64,000 nt of DNA from Adiantum capillus-veneris (GCA_014529385.2 CM043947.1:97372036-97436035); one strand, 5' to 3'; shown: positions 43,450 to 55,406, counted from the stretch's first letter. Numbers and translations: made by a program. Notes: generated from the letters alone by a model not told the origin.

Positions 43450-44463
43450 CCGTCCATGCTAGTAAGAACCTTTGTTTTCTCTATAATGACACCCTGTGGA
43501 CGGAAGGCCATAGGGTTCCCTCTATGCTAGTAAGAACCTTTGTTTTCTCTATAATGACACCCTGTGGGCCGGAAGGCCATAGGGTTCACTCTATGCTAGT
43601 AAGAATCTCTCTATGCTCTATGCTCTATATTGACATCCTTTGGCACCAAGGCCACAAGGTGCCCTCATTGTTTCAAAAAAACCGTCATTGTTTTGGCAGC
43701 CTATGGCCCCAGGGCCATAGAGTGCTCTCTATGCCGGTATAAAGCACTATATGGTCTATATTGACACCCTAAGGATTGAAGGCCATAGGGTCCCCTCTAT
43801 GTTAGTAAAAATCTTTCGATGCTCTATAATGACATCCTATGGCCCCAAGGGCCACAAGGTTCCCTCTATGTTTTCAATTTGAAGAAACCCTTCATGATAG
43901 ATTTTTGACAACCAATGGCCCTAGGGCCATAGGGAGCTTTATTTGTCAATAAAAAACACTATTTGCTCTATATTGGCACCATGTGGCTTGAAGGCCATAG
44001 GGTCCCCTCTATTCTAGGAAGAGCCTCTCCATGCTCTATATTGGCACCCTTTTGCCTAAAGTCCATAGGGTCCGCTCTATGCTAGTAAGAAGCGATCTAT
44101 GCTCTATATGGCACCCTGTATGCTAGAAACCACTATGAGGGTTTTTGGCAACCTATGGCCCCAAGGCCATAGGGTGCTCTCTTCATGGCCATAGGGTTTG
44201 TTGTATACGAAGGAAAACTCTCCATGCTCTATCTTGGCATCTTATGCCGGTTGTGCCTTATGCTAATAAGAAACCACCATTTCTCTAGGTTTGTCTCCTA
44301 TTGCTTTATGGCAACAAGGTGTCATCCTCCATGGCAATAATTTAAGAAAACCTAAATGCTCTACATTGACACCCTATGGCCCAAGGCCCAGGTGTGCTCT
44401 ATGCTACCCTAAACCCCTCTATGCTCTACGTTGACACCCTACGGCCCCAGGGCCACAAGGTGG
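43450..44463 (+). repeat. Degenerate tandem array with GGCCATAGGGT core
   Basis: About a dozen or more units of roughly 65-75 bp of the type ctctatgctagtaagaacc, ctctataatgacaccctgtg, gcc-gaaggccatagggt-ccct. Divergence between units is high except for two nearly identical ones at about 43455-43590. Confidence 0.85.

Positions 44464-44500
<37 letters not shown>
44464..44500 (+). repeat. (CT)n microsatellite
   Basis: Uninterrupted CT dinucleotides followed by a pyrimidine-rich stretch to about 44640. Confidence 0.95.
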
Positions 44501-44505
<5 letters not shown>

Positions 44506-44894
44506 TTAAATTGTTTATTTGGCCTTATTATTAGTCCTCCCTCTCTCTCAGCTTCCTCTCCTCTGTTGTCTCTCTTACTCTCCTTTCTTTCTCACTCCAA
44601 ATAACTATTTTTCTCCCTCTTCTCATCTCTCCCCATTCATATAGCAAGCAATCCCTTGTGAATTTTGGGCCTCAATATCTACCGGTTTACCTGTACGTAG
44701 CATCGTCATTCAAGCACCTCCTACCACATCTCCTCTTTCTAGAACCTCTCGCACACCAACAAAAAGCGTATAATACAAAGTTTAGTTCTATTCTGTTTTT
44801 TTGTTTTACTATTTTATTGTTTTACTATTTTTTTATAGAGAGCGGTAAATAAATGTTTTAAAAAAAAGATTGAGCTTACCTGCAAGCGATGTCA

Positions 44895-45310
44895 TGAGGC
44901 ATTGTTGTGTTTGGGAGAGAGGCGTAGAGAGGGAGAGAGAAGGCGAAAGAGGCGGCACCACAGAATGTTGCACGTTTGAGAGAGAGGCTCAGGGAGGCAT
45001 TCGATGTCGTGAGATGTTGAACGCTTGAGAGGCTCACGGAGGGCGGCAAAGGGAGGCTATTCATTTGATGAAGGGCAGCGTGAGGTGTTGTTTGTTTGGG
45101 AGAAGAGGTGAAGCAAGGGTGACAGAGGGGTGCTCTTTGTTCGAGGCGCTTCGAGGCGTAGAGAGGGCACGCAGCAGAGGCGATGCAAAAGAGGCGTTTG
45201 GGAGAGGCGTAGGGAGTGCGTTTAGGAGAGGAGCAGGGAGCAAGCACATAGCTGTGTTTGAGAGAGCAGAGTAGGGTTTCGAAAAGAAAGAGAGAGAGAG
45301 AAAGAAAGAG
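44895..45310 (+). repeat. Degenerate GAGGCGTAG-rich minisatellite
   Basis: Repeated blocks such as gtttgggagagaggcgtaga, gcgtttgagagagaggctca, gtttgggagaagaggtgaag and gtttgggagaggcgtaggga. Open frames across it on either strand have repetitive composition and no domain. Confidence 0.7.
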
Positions 45311-46850
45311 AGAGATAGAGATAAGGTTAATCAATCTTGTTAATTCAAAATTCAATATTTGACTTTCAAATTTCAAACCTAAACTTCCCGCTCTCTTTTA
45401 TTTTGAATTTTGAAGTGTTTAAAATTGTTTTCTTAGGGGGAGAGTCATACCAAAGGATTGGAAACTGAAAGAGCTTTTCGAAAAAAAAAAAAGAGTATAG
45501 AAATTTTTTGAAAAATTAACGTGAGGCTTTCTTAGTGCCCGTGTCATCTCGCTACAAGTGGAACGACACCCATGGTCGAAGTCACCGTCTCAGAACCAAA
45601 AATCGCATACTAAAAAATATACTAAAAAACATTCAAAATTAGAGAAATTTTCCTCGAAAAAAGTGCGATATTTTTATGTGCAGTATTGATCAGGAGACTT
45701 GAAAACACATTTTTGGAAAAATTTGGGATAAGCAAAAAAAAAAAGAAAAAGCCTTTTTTTTTGCGTATGCAATTGCAGACTAATTGCACATGTTTTGAAA
45801 GTGTGAATATACATGCAACATACATCTATTTATACAAATAGTATTTAAACGAGGAGTCCACATACTAGAATGGGTTGCAAAGGTGCTGGTGCGCATTTGT
45901 GAAGAGGCTTGTAAAGGTGCACATACGCAATTTGATCACACATTTGATCATGCGATACGTGCACACCGTTGTTTTTTATGTCCCTTCAAAGACGTTGTTG
46001 GGCGCATTACTGACACCCCATTTTTTTGTAAATTTGTACATATGGACATGATGCCCGATGTCAAAAGGGCGTGTGGACTTTCTTTTTGTGGGTTTTTAGC
46101 TTGCTTTAACAAGCACATGTACATGCACTACAAGTCGCTAGTCTAGTGACAACTGTCGGGCTATTGTAAGTGCCCGTGAGTGAGTTTTTTGAAGTGAGCC
46201 TTGTATATAACTTAAACTCATGTGAAAACTTAAAAAAGTTCAGCCAAACATAAAAAATTTTCAGGTTTTATCTCGTTGTGTCTCCTTGGTGCTCTTGGAT
46301 GCAGTTTTTTGCCCCGACTAGCCTTCTCTAGGTGTAGTAGTGTTGGGACAACTTTCTGTTCGCATCAATTTTGCTCATGGAGGAATATGGAATCAATTTT
46401 GGTCATCTTAAGTGTTCTCGCCAGTCATTTTTCAATATTTTTTTCAAGCTTTAAAGTGCCCTAATTGGAGTTGTGCTCTTCAGGTTACGACTAGTTCTCT
46501 GTAGGGTTATGGCTATGGAAGCCTAGTGGCAAATTGTGTGTAGATAGATTCGAAGGGCATGTATCTATGAATTGTGGAATTGATGTTGAAGTTATGGGTT
46601 GTGATGTTTGATTGTGAAAGGAGAGGCTCTTGTCTTCATCTGCATTGGTCGGCGTGTGCTGTAAATCCATGCTTTGACAGGGTTTTGCTCCTATGTGACA
46701 TAGTCTCTTGGGTGGGTGACGGCTAGTAAATTCCCAAGGGGACTACTCTTGTTGGTCTTGTGGTGTTTCAAAGGGATTTTCCAAATCTTTTGGTGTTTTT
46801 GTAGTTCTCTTTCAATGCTCTTGGGTGACATCTCTATAGAGGTGTTTCAG
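45311..46850. other. Non-coding stretch before the second Tat-like gag
   Basis: AT-rich to about 46000, then mixed. It should contain the 5' LTR and leader of the element whose gag starts at 46933, but no second LTR copy allows its limits to be set. Confidence 0.4.
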
Positions 46851-46932
46851 TTTGCTTGTTTTCCAACAGTGTTTTGGTGCCCGCCACCGAGGAATCGCTT
46901 CAAGTTACCTTCAGTTTATAGGTTTTGAAGAC

Positions 46933-48126
46933 ATGGCTTTTAATTTTCCTGAGTTTAGTGGGAAATCAAATGAAAGTTCCAAAGCTTTCATTGAGAGAAC
47001 GGAGTTTGCTTGCCTTCTTGCTGACAAGCAAGACCCAGCGTTGCTGTTGCGAATCTTCTATTTCTGTTTGAAGGGAGATTCTAGGGAATGGTTGGAAGGC
47101 TACGAAAAGGAGCTACAATTAGCCCAACCTCCTCAAGTTATGACTTATGAAATGGTAAGGCATGATTTTATTACACACTTTCAACAGGTGGAAGACCCAC
47201 AAAAGGTATGGCAGTCTATTCAAGGCTTAGTACAAGGTGAAGTCCAACCCATAGAAGACTTTGTGAAGGCTTTCAATGCATTGTGGACAAAGTGGTGTAC
47301 ATCTTTGGGGGCTGAAACTCCTCCAGCCATGTTGAAGAAGGACAGGTTTCTTGCAAGTTTGAGGAGTAACCTACGCTTGAAGGTAGAGCTTAAGCAGCCA
47401 AGGACCTTTGAGGAGGCAGTTGAAATTGCAAAGAATAAAGAGTGGAAAGCAGAGCGTCTTCATCGACTTGGAATCAATGTCGATCCAAAGCTTGAAGTGA
47501 AAGCGGTAGAGAAACCAAGGGTCCTCATCAGGGAGCCAAGTTGTGATCAACAAGCTTCTCATGATGTGAATGCCTTTCGCAAGGAGATGCAAGAGGTTGT
47601 AGGTCTTATGAAGAATCTTAGTGTACATATGATGGGAGGTAGAAGAGGTCAAAGCTATGGATATGGACGTGGTTATGGAAGCAATGAGGGTTTTATAGGT
47701 GGTAGACGAAGAGGCATGGCTAGAAGAGGGGATATGTTTCAATGTTATAATTGTGGTGAATGGGGTCATAAAAACCCTCAATGTGACAAGCCAAAGAGAA
47801 TGTGTGGTGACATGTTTCCTCTTCCTCCACAAATTCCTTCTCAAGCTCAAGATTATAGTATTGAGATTAAAGGGGAAGCAGGACCAAGTGGTTTGACAGC
47901 AGAAGAAAAGGGCAAAACAAAAGTGGTAAGCATAATCCGTGTGGAGAAGAAAGAGGATGATTTGGGAGCTATGTTCATGCCTGTAGGTAAGAGGGTTACA
48001 AGAGATCATGACATGAGTGATGCAAGTCCCAGCCATAAAAGAGGGAAACAGGTTGAAACAAGTAAAGAGAAGAAGAAGCGAAAACCCAGGAAACATTACA
48101 ATGCATCCGACTTTCCTTTGGGATAA
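46933..48126 (+). CDS. Gag of a second Tat-like gypsy element (largely intact)
   Basis: Open frame; ATG 46933 (MAFNFPEFSGKSNE) chosen because it aligns with the gag start of the 5.7-kb element, though the frame is open from 46852. Contains the capsid-like region (LKGDSREWLEGYEKELQLAQ, PIEDFVKAFNALWTKW, FLASLRSNLRLKVELKQP), a Gly/Arg/Tyr-rich part and the knuckle CYNCGEWGHKNPQC (about 47742-47783). Ends at TAA 48124-48126, which can be a C-to-T change in a Gln codon since homologous sequence continues. It packages element RNA. Confidence 0.8.
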   Translation: MAFNFPEFSGKSNESSKAFIERTEFACLLADKQDPALLLRIFYFCLKGDSREWLEGYEKELQLAQPPQVMTYEMVRHDFITHFQQVEDPQKVWQSIQGLVQGEVQPIEDFVKAFNALWTKWCTSLGAETPPAMLKKDRFLASLRSNLRLKVELKQPRTFEEAVEIAKNKEWKAERLHRLGINVDPKLEVKAVEKPRVLIREPSCDQQASHDVNAFRKEMQEVVGLMKNLSVHMMGGRRGQSYGYGRGYGSNEGFIGGRRRGMARRGDMFQCYNCGEWGHKNPQCDKPKRMCGDMFPLPPQIPSQAQDYSIEIKGEAGPSGLTAEEKGKTKVVSIIRVEKKEDDLGAMFMPVGKRVTRDHDMSDASPSHKRGKQVETSKEKKKRKPRKHYNASDFPLG

Positions 48127-49075
48127 GGGCAACCAAATTATAGTTTAAGGGCTGATTTGGTGGGTAGAAAGGCTGATGTTACCTTTGGGCAACTCATGGA
48201 GATGTGTCCCAAGTTAAAGAGGCAATGGAAGCACATAGTCAACACCATGAAGAAGGAGCCTGCAAGGGGGTCAGTGAGAGTCCCAAGTTAAAGAGGCAAT
48301 GGAAGCACATAGTCAACACCATGAAGAAGGAGCCTGCAAGGGGGTCAGTGAGAGTCTTGTCTTTGAATGAGCTACTTGATATATGTCCTAGTATGGATGC
48401 ATGACATAAGAGGAAGTGCATTGGAGAGACTTATATTGATGGAGGTGCATAGTATGTGTTATTACTCAAGCTTGTGTATCAAAGTTGGGACTCAACATGG
48501 TGAAGAATTCAGGTTTTCGCGTAAAGCTTGCCAACCAATCAAGGGTGAGGTGCTTGGGAGTTGTAAAGGACTTGGAGGTGGATGTATTTGATGTTAAAGT
48601 GCTGGTCAATTGCCATGTTATGCCCGCAGGTATTGGTGCTTTCCCTCTCATCCTTGGAAGACCATGATTACAGGCAACCAAAGCTATACAGGATTGGGGA
48701 CATGGTACCATCACTCTCTACAATAGAAGGGGTGATAAGAAGAGGTTTGACATGGCTAGCAAGCAATATTTGGATGCTTATTTTGATGAGAAAATTGATG
48801 AAGAAGAGTCCTCAAGTGAAGAAGAAGACAATGGGGATGATGGCAGTGAAGTGGAAGATAGCAGCGATAGTGATCTAGATGTTTCCTCCTTGTTTCTCGA
48901 AGAAGAGCATGATGAGAAACAAAGATTTCTTGGACTTATGGATAATGAGGATATCTCTGGTCCTTATGAGAAAATTGAAGAGCTGATGCAACCCAAAGCT
49001 CAACCTAATGTCAAACAGGAGCTGATACAAGGTATGTTGTCTCCCGACTTGACTAGTCATGAGAAGGGTTCTTAA
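48127..49075 (+). pseudogene. Protease region of the second Tat-like element, with duplication
   Basis: Continues as YSLRADLVGRKADVTFGQLM. A perfect 74-bp tandem duplication (48207-48280, 48281-48354) then shifts the frame. Retropepsin motifs are ETYIDGGA (about 48426, stop TAG after it), RVKLANQSRVRCLGVVKDLE and FPLILGRP (about 48639) followed by a TGA. An acidic linker SSSEEEDNGDDGSEVEDSSD leads to QELIQGMLSPDLTSHEKG at 49073, where homology to this family stops abruptly. Confidence 0.75.
48207..48354 (+). repeat. Perfect 74-bp tandem duplication
   Basis: 48207-48280 and 48281-48354 are identical. 74 is not a multiple of three, so it breaks the frame. Other family copies (7978-8060) have a single unit. 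Confidence 0.95.
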
Positions 49076-49391
49076 ACCCCTGCCAATTTGCACCATGTGT
49101 TACCCGAATTTCTTCAATTTGAGCCCTAAGCTCAGGTGCCGTAATTAACTGAAAACCTTCCACTGAGTCATGATGATAAACTCCATAATCCTCCATAGAT
49201 TGTTCATAATTAGTACAAAATTTTGAGATATCACGACCTTCAAATCTTTGCAGCTTTTCAATTACTATATACCTCGCTTGATGAATACGTTCACTTTGTT
49301 GGTACTGCTGTTGAGAAGCCTATTGCTGTTGCATATAGGCTGCGAACTGCTCCATCATATGTTGCATTGCTACTTCCTGTGGTGTGGACAT
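49076..49391 (-). pseudogene. Start of gag from a minus-strand LTR element
   Basis: On the minus strand, ATG at 49391 opens MSTPQEVAMQHMMEQFAAYM, Gln-rich, one TAG, then SERIHQARYIVIEKLQRFEG and RDISKFCTNYEQSMEDYGV, ending at the junction at 49076. The Gln-rich start and FEGRDISKF block look like a retroelement gag. It directly follows the primer site and LTR of the same strand. Confidence 0.65.
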
Positions 49392-49422
49392 CTTCTGCTA
49401 CCAAGTCCCACCCCGGCTCGCT

Positions 49423-49440
49423 TTCACGTCGGGTTCACCA
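49423..49440 (-). promoter_or_regulatory. Candidate primer-binding site
   Basis: On the minus strand TGGTGAACCCGACGTGAA starts four bases inside the LTR edge and begins with TGG as expected for complementarity to a tRNA CCA end. I cannot name the tRNA. Confidence 0.55.
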
Positions 49441-49444
49441 AAGA

Positions 49445-50382
49445 TGTCGAGAGAAAATAAGTGCGGTTAGTGAGCCGGTATCAACACTGGGTTGCTCGCT
49501 GTGGGAATATGGTGAGAGAAAAGATACAACACAAGATAATTTGACACAAACGACACCTTATAATCTTAAGCTGTTAAACTGAATGAGCTTAAAATCTGAA
49601 TACAAAAGAAACTTCATTGTAATAGTCATGAAGTGCTCTAAACTTTGCCAAGATTTTGAGAGGACGTGCAAAGCTAAAGCTTTATGGCCTCAATACACTC
49701 CCCTTGCCCTTCTCGACCTCTTCTATGAACACAAACTTGCCTTCCTTATCAATAGTGCACTTTCTCTGTAAACCTGCTCAGCTTAACTTCATGAACCTGC
49801 TCCTCAAGTTTCGATAACAGTTACCACTGCAATTTGTCGATTTCTTATCGTCACTCGGCTCTTCTTGTATGTACTACCCCTTGGTTCACTTTAAAAACAA
49901 CTCAACTTTGAGTTTAAATTTAAAAAAATCACAGCTTCTGCCCTTGCTCTGATATGCTCGTCAACCTTCAAGGCTACAATCGATAGCGGCTCTCCTTCCT
50001 CGCAGATAGCGCTCTCGTCTCCTTTCTCTCTAGTCCCTGCCGACGACGCTCCTCCTGCTGCTCGACCACGAAAACCCTCACCTATAGCAGGAGATCCTCG
50101 CGTACTGGTCGGTGGCCCTTTGGCTCTCGAGTGCTTCTGCAGCTGCTTCTTCTGACGGCAGCTCCTTCTCAGATCCGCTACAGACAGTACGTCCCTCCTT
50201 CTTGTCTATAGAATGCTCACCTCCTGGTTGCAGTTGTCCAAAAGATTCCTCGACAGAGTACGCCTTGCTTTCTTCTTTCTCTCGAGATGGCACTCTCCCC
50301 TGAACTGCTGCTCAAGGTCGCCCCTTTAAGCGATGTGCTACCTCGATATTAATAAAGCAAGGCTTTATTAAAAGCTTCGACA
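49445..50382 (-). repeat. 5' LTR (938 bp) of the minus-strand element
   Basis: On the minus strand it starts TGTCGAAGC (50382) and ends CTCTCGACA (49445), giving TGTCGA/TCGACA inverted termini, and is followed by primer site and gag. Only one copy is present, so limits rest on termini and context. Confidence 0.6.
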
Positions 50383-53050
50383 TAAGCGGCCATTCACATT
50401 GCTTTAGTGGCGGTCATTGCCACCAATTCGATTTGCATCCTATCCAAGACGGCGTTAATCACTTCCATAAACCAAAGCATTGCCTGGCACCTCACTTTCC
50501 TCCCACAACCATACAAAAATACCAGATGATCAAAGCCTCCTCTCGCATAATAGCCAAAGAATTACTAAACGCAATCATCAAAGTGCAAGCATAGAAAGCT
50601 TATGAAGCTCCTCAATCACCTTTGTTTTAATATTCACCAAATTCCATGCCAACCATATTCCGAGCACTCATTAAAAAATCTGAATATGACTCTTGCATGA
50701 AAAATTCTCCATTTAAACGTACGAGAACATGACACGGGACATTACACATTTTTAACTTAGGTATATAAAGCAGGTTCTCAAGTTCATTTGTTGAGAGCAC
50801 TCTTTGGTGAGAGCTCTTGAGGTGTGTGGCTATGGAGTCCTTGAGCGTCTCCTTGCTCATGAGACTTGATTAACACTAATCAATGATTCATTCTCTCTTA
50901 CTATGCCTCTCTGTTACTGCTTATGATTGCCTATGATTCTTAGATTAACTAGATCTTAACTAATTAGTGGTTAATTCCTCTCTAATCTTGTGTGATTTCC
51001 CTCTTTTTCTTGTGTGTGCATGTAGGTTTGATTGGAGTGTGGTGCTTGATAGATCTATGTGTGTGTGCTTGCAATTAGTGTGTTGCATGATAGGATTAGT
51101 GTTGTGTGCGTCTTGCAATCGTAGTGTGTGTGATTGGGTTGATTAGAGGTGAAGAGAAGTGGATATGGAGATTGCCCTTCATTGTGGCTTAGCTCCTCCA
51201 TAGGCCGAGAAACTCACCTCGTAGAGTTAACCATTTGTGTTGCCATGACTAGCTCACTAACCGTGTGAGTGTTTCCATGCCCTAGCCAGTTATCTCATCC
51301 CTCCGTATTGACAATAGAGTAATTTCATTACTAATTTTGTTGGTCTTTGAGTATGTGTAACTCATTTTTTGGTTTGATTTGATGATGTTGTGCAAGAAAT
51401 TGATGTTAATGTTGAGTTGTGAATACCCCAAACCCCCAATTCCACCCCCAATTTCACTAATTTCATGCTAACCCTTACTAACTTCGATTCTTTCCATGCT
51501 AATTTTTACTAATTTTGACTAGCCTTGATAACCTAACCACTAACATTTGAAGTGTAAAGTATGTGAAATCCCCTTGTAAGAGGTGGAATCATCACTCTAA
51601 TCAAGTTAATTGTACCAATTTATGCCTAATTTGATGATTTGAGAGTTTGATTTTGACCTATAGATGGTCAATTTTGGAGCCGATTTGATGGTGCACACAC
51701 TTGTCTGTGCAATGATGCGACTTCGCATGGAGGAAAGGAATAGCTTGGAGTGTAATTACGATGTAAGTGCACTCACTTGTTATGACAATTCTTGATTGAT
51801 TAATGAGGTTCAATGTTGCTAATTATTTTCTAAAATTAGGTGTGTAACACAAATTGACCTATACACTTTGCACCTAATTTGATACACTTCGAATGAAATT
51901 GATAGTCAAATTGTGACTAATGAACTTGGGTGTATCCAAATAATGCTTAATTCCTATCAAGAATTCATTTGTGTGCATAAAAATCATTGTGTGTGCACAC
52001 ACCAAAGAGGGAAAAAACTGTCAGATTTTTCAAAGTGTATATGCATCTAATCTCGAATGTGTGCATACATAAAATTGATGGAAGTGATGATACATGGGTA
52101 TAGAATCATTTAAATTATGTGTATGTTAGGCTAACTCAAGCATTGGATAAGCCTAATTGCCAAAAAAATGGGGAAAAATTGAGTGTGTGTGCCCATCCAT
52201 GACCACTTGATTTTCAATGTTTGATGGTCAATTGGGACACCTAAATGGTTTTTTGATTGTGAAATTTTCATGAAAAGTATGTGCAATCATTAAGTATAAG
52301 CCTAAATTCATTTCCAATTGCGAAAAATTGGATCATTTGTGCTTAATTTTTGACTGTGTGCATTGCTTGATTGGGTGAAAATAGTTTAACTTTTTAGAAT
52401 TTGAGCATGCATGCATTCATTTATGCTTGATTGAGTTTGAAATTTGTGCATCGAAATGTGGAATTGATGTAATTTTTGCATAAAATCTTGGCTTAAATTT
52501 GGGTGTGTGTGCCTACTCAATGGCATGTGCAATCCGGTGCTTGAATGAATAATTGGTATTTTTTTACCAATTATGATGATTTGGCCAAATATTTGATGTG
52601 TGTATCACAAGATTGGATCAAAGATTGACATAGATCGCACAATTGATGGTTAATTGTGGATATTTTTAGTATATTGCCATGCTAATAATCAAACAATGGG
52701 ATGAACATGGCAATTTTTCATTCAATCGTGTGTCTGCTTGCACTCAAAATTTACTCATGTGTAGACATAGAACTAATATGACAAATCTAAACGGTTTGGA
52801 TGATTTGAGAACTCAGATATGAGAAATTCAAAAATCCAATGATTGAAAATTGGATACCGTTTGCATTCTAGGAGAAGTATCACGCTACATTGTGGGTGTA
52901 GTGCTTGATCCATAAGCAACAAATCCATTTTTTGAGTTATATGATGATTCGATTAAGGAATGTATGTCCTAATTTAAATTTTTACGTACTATGTATTGGA
53001 TTGTTGATATGCACACCCTTGATAACTCACAATTGACTCAATCGACTACC
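50383..53050. other. AT-rich stretch without recognisable genes
   Basis: No domain-bearing frame on either strand. A gtatataaagc sequence near 50759 could be a TATA box of an old LTR. The sequence is TG-rich with phrases such as gtgtgtg and catttgtgtgc, typical of decayed intron or LTR DNA. Confidence 0.45.
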
Positions 53051-54150
53051 ATTTTCTCATGTCCCTCAACACACACACACACACTCTCGTGATCCACCAC
53101 GGGAATGTACTCCAAGAGGGAGTTATAATTTTTTTAAAAAAAGGGAGGGCCAAGCCAGCTCTGCTTATTTTCTGTCGCTATCCACCACCTGGTATGGCGC
53201 TCATTACACACACACGAGTCGCTTCTGGCTGTCGAGGATGGCGCATCCCACACACGCGCGCATTAAAAGCCCTGCACCATTTTTGTTGCTGCCAAGAATG
53301 GCAAGCACCCATGCTCCCAATTTTTTGACTTTAAAGCTGGAAATCACACAACACGCACACACACACAGCAACATGCGCTGATTGTTGACCTCACTCAGAC
53401 CCCGCCAGCGTTGGCTCACGGTGCTGCTGACCCGGAATTGCGACTCCACCCACTTTACTTGGCCTGATGCGCACACACACACCCGATATAATCGCTGACT
53501 GGCTGCACCATATGTCCTGTCACACACTCATGCACACTTTCTCCCTATGCTCCACTTGCATTGATCCAGCACATCGAGAAAGCTTGTGCATGGGCAGTCG
53601 GGACCAGCCCTTACTCTCTTGGTCGGGCAGTTGGGCTATGCTCATGGCTCCTACTGCCTCTACTGCCAATTCAACACCACTGTTTACTCCACCTGTCGAC
53701 CTCTACATACTACATCGCCACTGTGTTTGGCTTTTGAATGACCTTCAAATACAAGGCGCCGTTCAACAACACTAAACAAACCCTCTCAAGGCCTCTATGT
53801 TGCCCTTCAGATTTGCCTCATCGACAGCTCACTGCTCTGTCACAGAAAAACACTAAAAATAAAACTAAAACCTTCCCTATTTCCTCTTAGATAAAATGTC
53901 TTAAAGAAGGGTTCCCACCAAAATTTCATAAACTTCTCCCTCTCTCGTCCCATAGCGCGCTAGGATCGTCTCTGCAGTCAAGAAATCCAGGAGTGAGCTC
54001 TTCCTCACTGAATTTGACCTTCATGATCATATACTTTTAAAAAAAAGAACATAATCTTCATTGAAATCATGGCATGTAGCATCCATTGAGTATCGTTCAA
54101 TATGTATAATTTCAATCATTCATGGAGAGCATGGACTGCATTAAAATGTT
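53051..54150. other. CA-repeat-containing stretch, no gene recognised
   Basis: Several (CA)n runs (about 53068-53084, 53205-53214, 53350-53370, 53470-53484). Open frames up to 107 codons overlap these runs and show no domain. Confidence 0.45.
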
Positions 54151-54159
54151 TGGGGTTGT

Positions 54160-54760
54160 GGCGAAACACGAAGTTTTAGTGCTTATTTAATAAATACAAT
54201 TTTTTTGAGTAGCACTAACACTGAGCATATTTTTTGAGAAGGAATTGGCTTATGACATAACAATTAAGATTATTTTGACCACTCATGAAGCATTGGTGGA
54301 TTACGAGTGATGCATGGTTGGGATATTTTGTGGTTGAACATTGCTTGATGTATCTTTTACTGCTTATTTTGAATGAAAAATGCTTTCATGCACTAAACAA
54401 TTGAGTTGTTTTTGAAGGGTTTGAGCAACGATTGAGTGCCTTGATTGAGTTGGTTGAGACTTTAGTGCTTAAATTGAATGAAAAAATCACGGAAAACACT
54501 AAAATTGAGGTTTTTAATAGCAAAAGAGATCACTAAAGTTTGGACTTCACATTGATTGAGCATTCTTAGTGCTTGATTTGAATGAAAAATCTTTGCATAG
54601 CACTGGAAATTAAGCTTTGTTGAAAGACCAAAGGGTGTCATTTTGAATTTATGATGGAGCTCAATATTTTTGGTGCTTGATGTGCATGTATAAATGCTTT
54701 GGCACTAACAATTGAGCTTTATTTTGAAAGGTTGTGACAGGTGTGTGATTTCATTGATCC
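54160..54760 (+). repeat. Degenerate tandem array with TAGTGCTT...GCACTAA hairpin
   Basis: Five related units at about 54175, 54355, 54463, 54568 and 54680. Each has (t)agtgctt, an AT-rich spacer with gaatgaaaaat, then gcactaa or cacta and attgag. AGTGCT and AGCACT can pair within a unit. Confidence 0.75.
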
Positions 54761-54784
54761 AAGAAGGGGTCATCATTGAAATAT

Positions 54785-55115
54785 TGCAAAATTTGGCTAA
54801 TTAGAGCCATTCCAATTGTTTGGAGCAAAAGTTGTATATATGCTAGCTCATAGCTTGTCAAAAGTTAAAGTTTTTTCATTTTGAGCTAGTATTTACCCAA
54901 ATTTTTTTGAGAGCTTTCAAGTACAAAATTTGGCTATTGAGAGCCACTCACTTTCATTTCATCAAGTTGCAGTCATTTCTAGCTCATAGATTGCTTTAGA
55001 AATGAAAATTTCATGTGAGCTAGTGTTTAGCCAACTTGTTTGGAGCTTTTAATTGTAAAATTCGGCTTGCAAGAGCCACTTCATTTCATTCAAAAGTTGC
55101 ATTATTTTAAGCTCT
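54785..55115 (+). repeat. Degenerate tandem array, about 130-bp units
   Basis: Three units start at about 54787, 54924 and 55054 with aaaatttggct(a)-nn-gagccact. They share catttcatcaaagttgca, ctagctcatag(a)ttg and gagctagt-tttacccaa. Confidence 0.8.
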
Positions 55116-55138
55116 TGGCTTGTTTTTAACTCCATAGT

Positions 55139-55141
<3 letters not shown>

Positions 55142-55198
<57 letters not shown>
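55142..55198 (+). repeat. (GA)n microsatellite
   Basis: Uninterrupted GA dinucleotides directly right of the 130-bp-unit array. Confidence 0.95.
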
Positions 55199-55199
<1 letters not shown>

Positions 55200-55263
55200 A
55201 CATAAATAGAACCCCAAAGTGTGTAGAATACACACATGAGATGATATATATATAGAGGGGACC

Positions 55264-55406
55264 TGTTGGAGCTATATATGGCTCACTCTACTCAACTTGG
55301 TCTCACCTATATATTTGTATTTTGTCCTCAATATGAATCAGTCTTTGGGAGCGTATATGGTGTGTCTCTTGTCTCGTCTCTCTCTCTTTCTCTCTACATC
55401 TCAACA
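55264..55406 (+). repeat. Short 5' LTR (143 bp) of a Copia element
   Basis: Starts TGTTGGAGC, ends TCTCAACA and is followed immediately by a tRNA-Met primer site. It contains tatatatggc and tatatattt near its start. No 3' copy was found in the window. Confidence 0.7.

Noticed and set aside
44876-45376. Minus-strand frame of 166 codons
   Set aside because: Ser/Leu-rich translation of a degenerate minisatellite; no domain.
47371-48132. Minus-strand frame of 253 codons
   Set aside because: Shadow of the gag gene on the other strand.
53059-53775. Frames of about 90-107 codons around CA repeats as genes
   Set aside because: Overlap in several frames, repetitive composition, no recognised motif.
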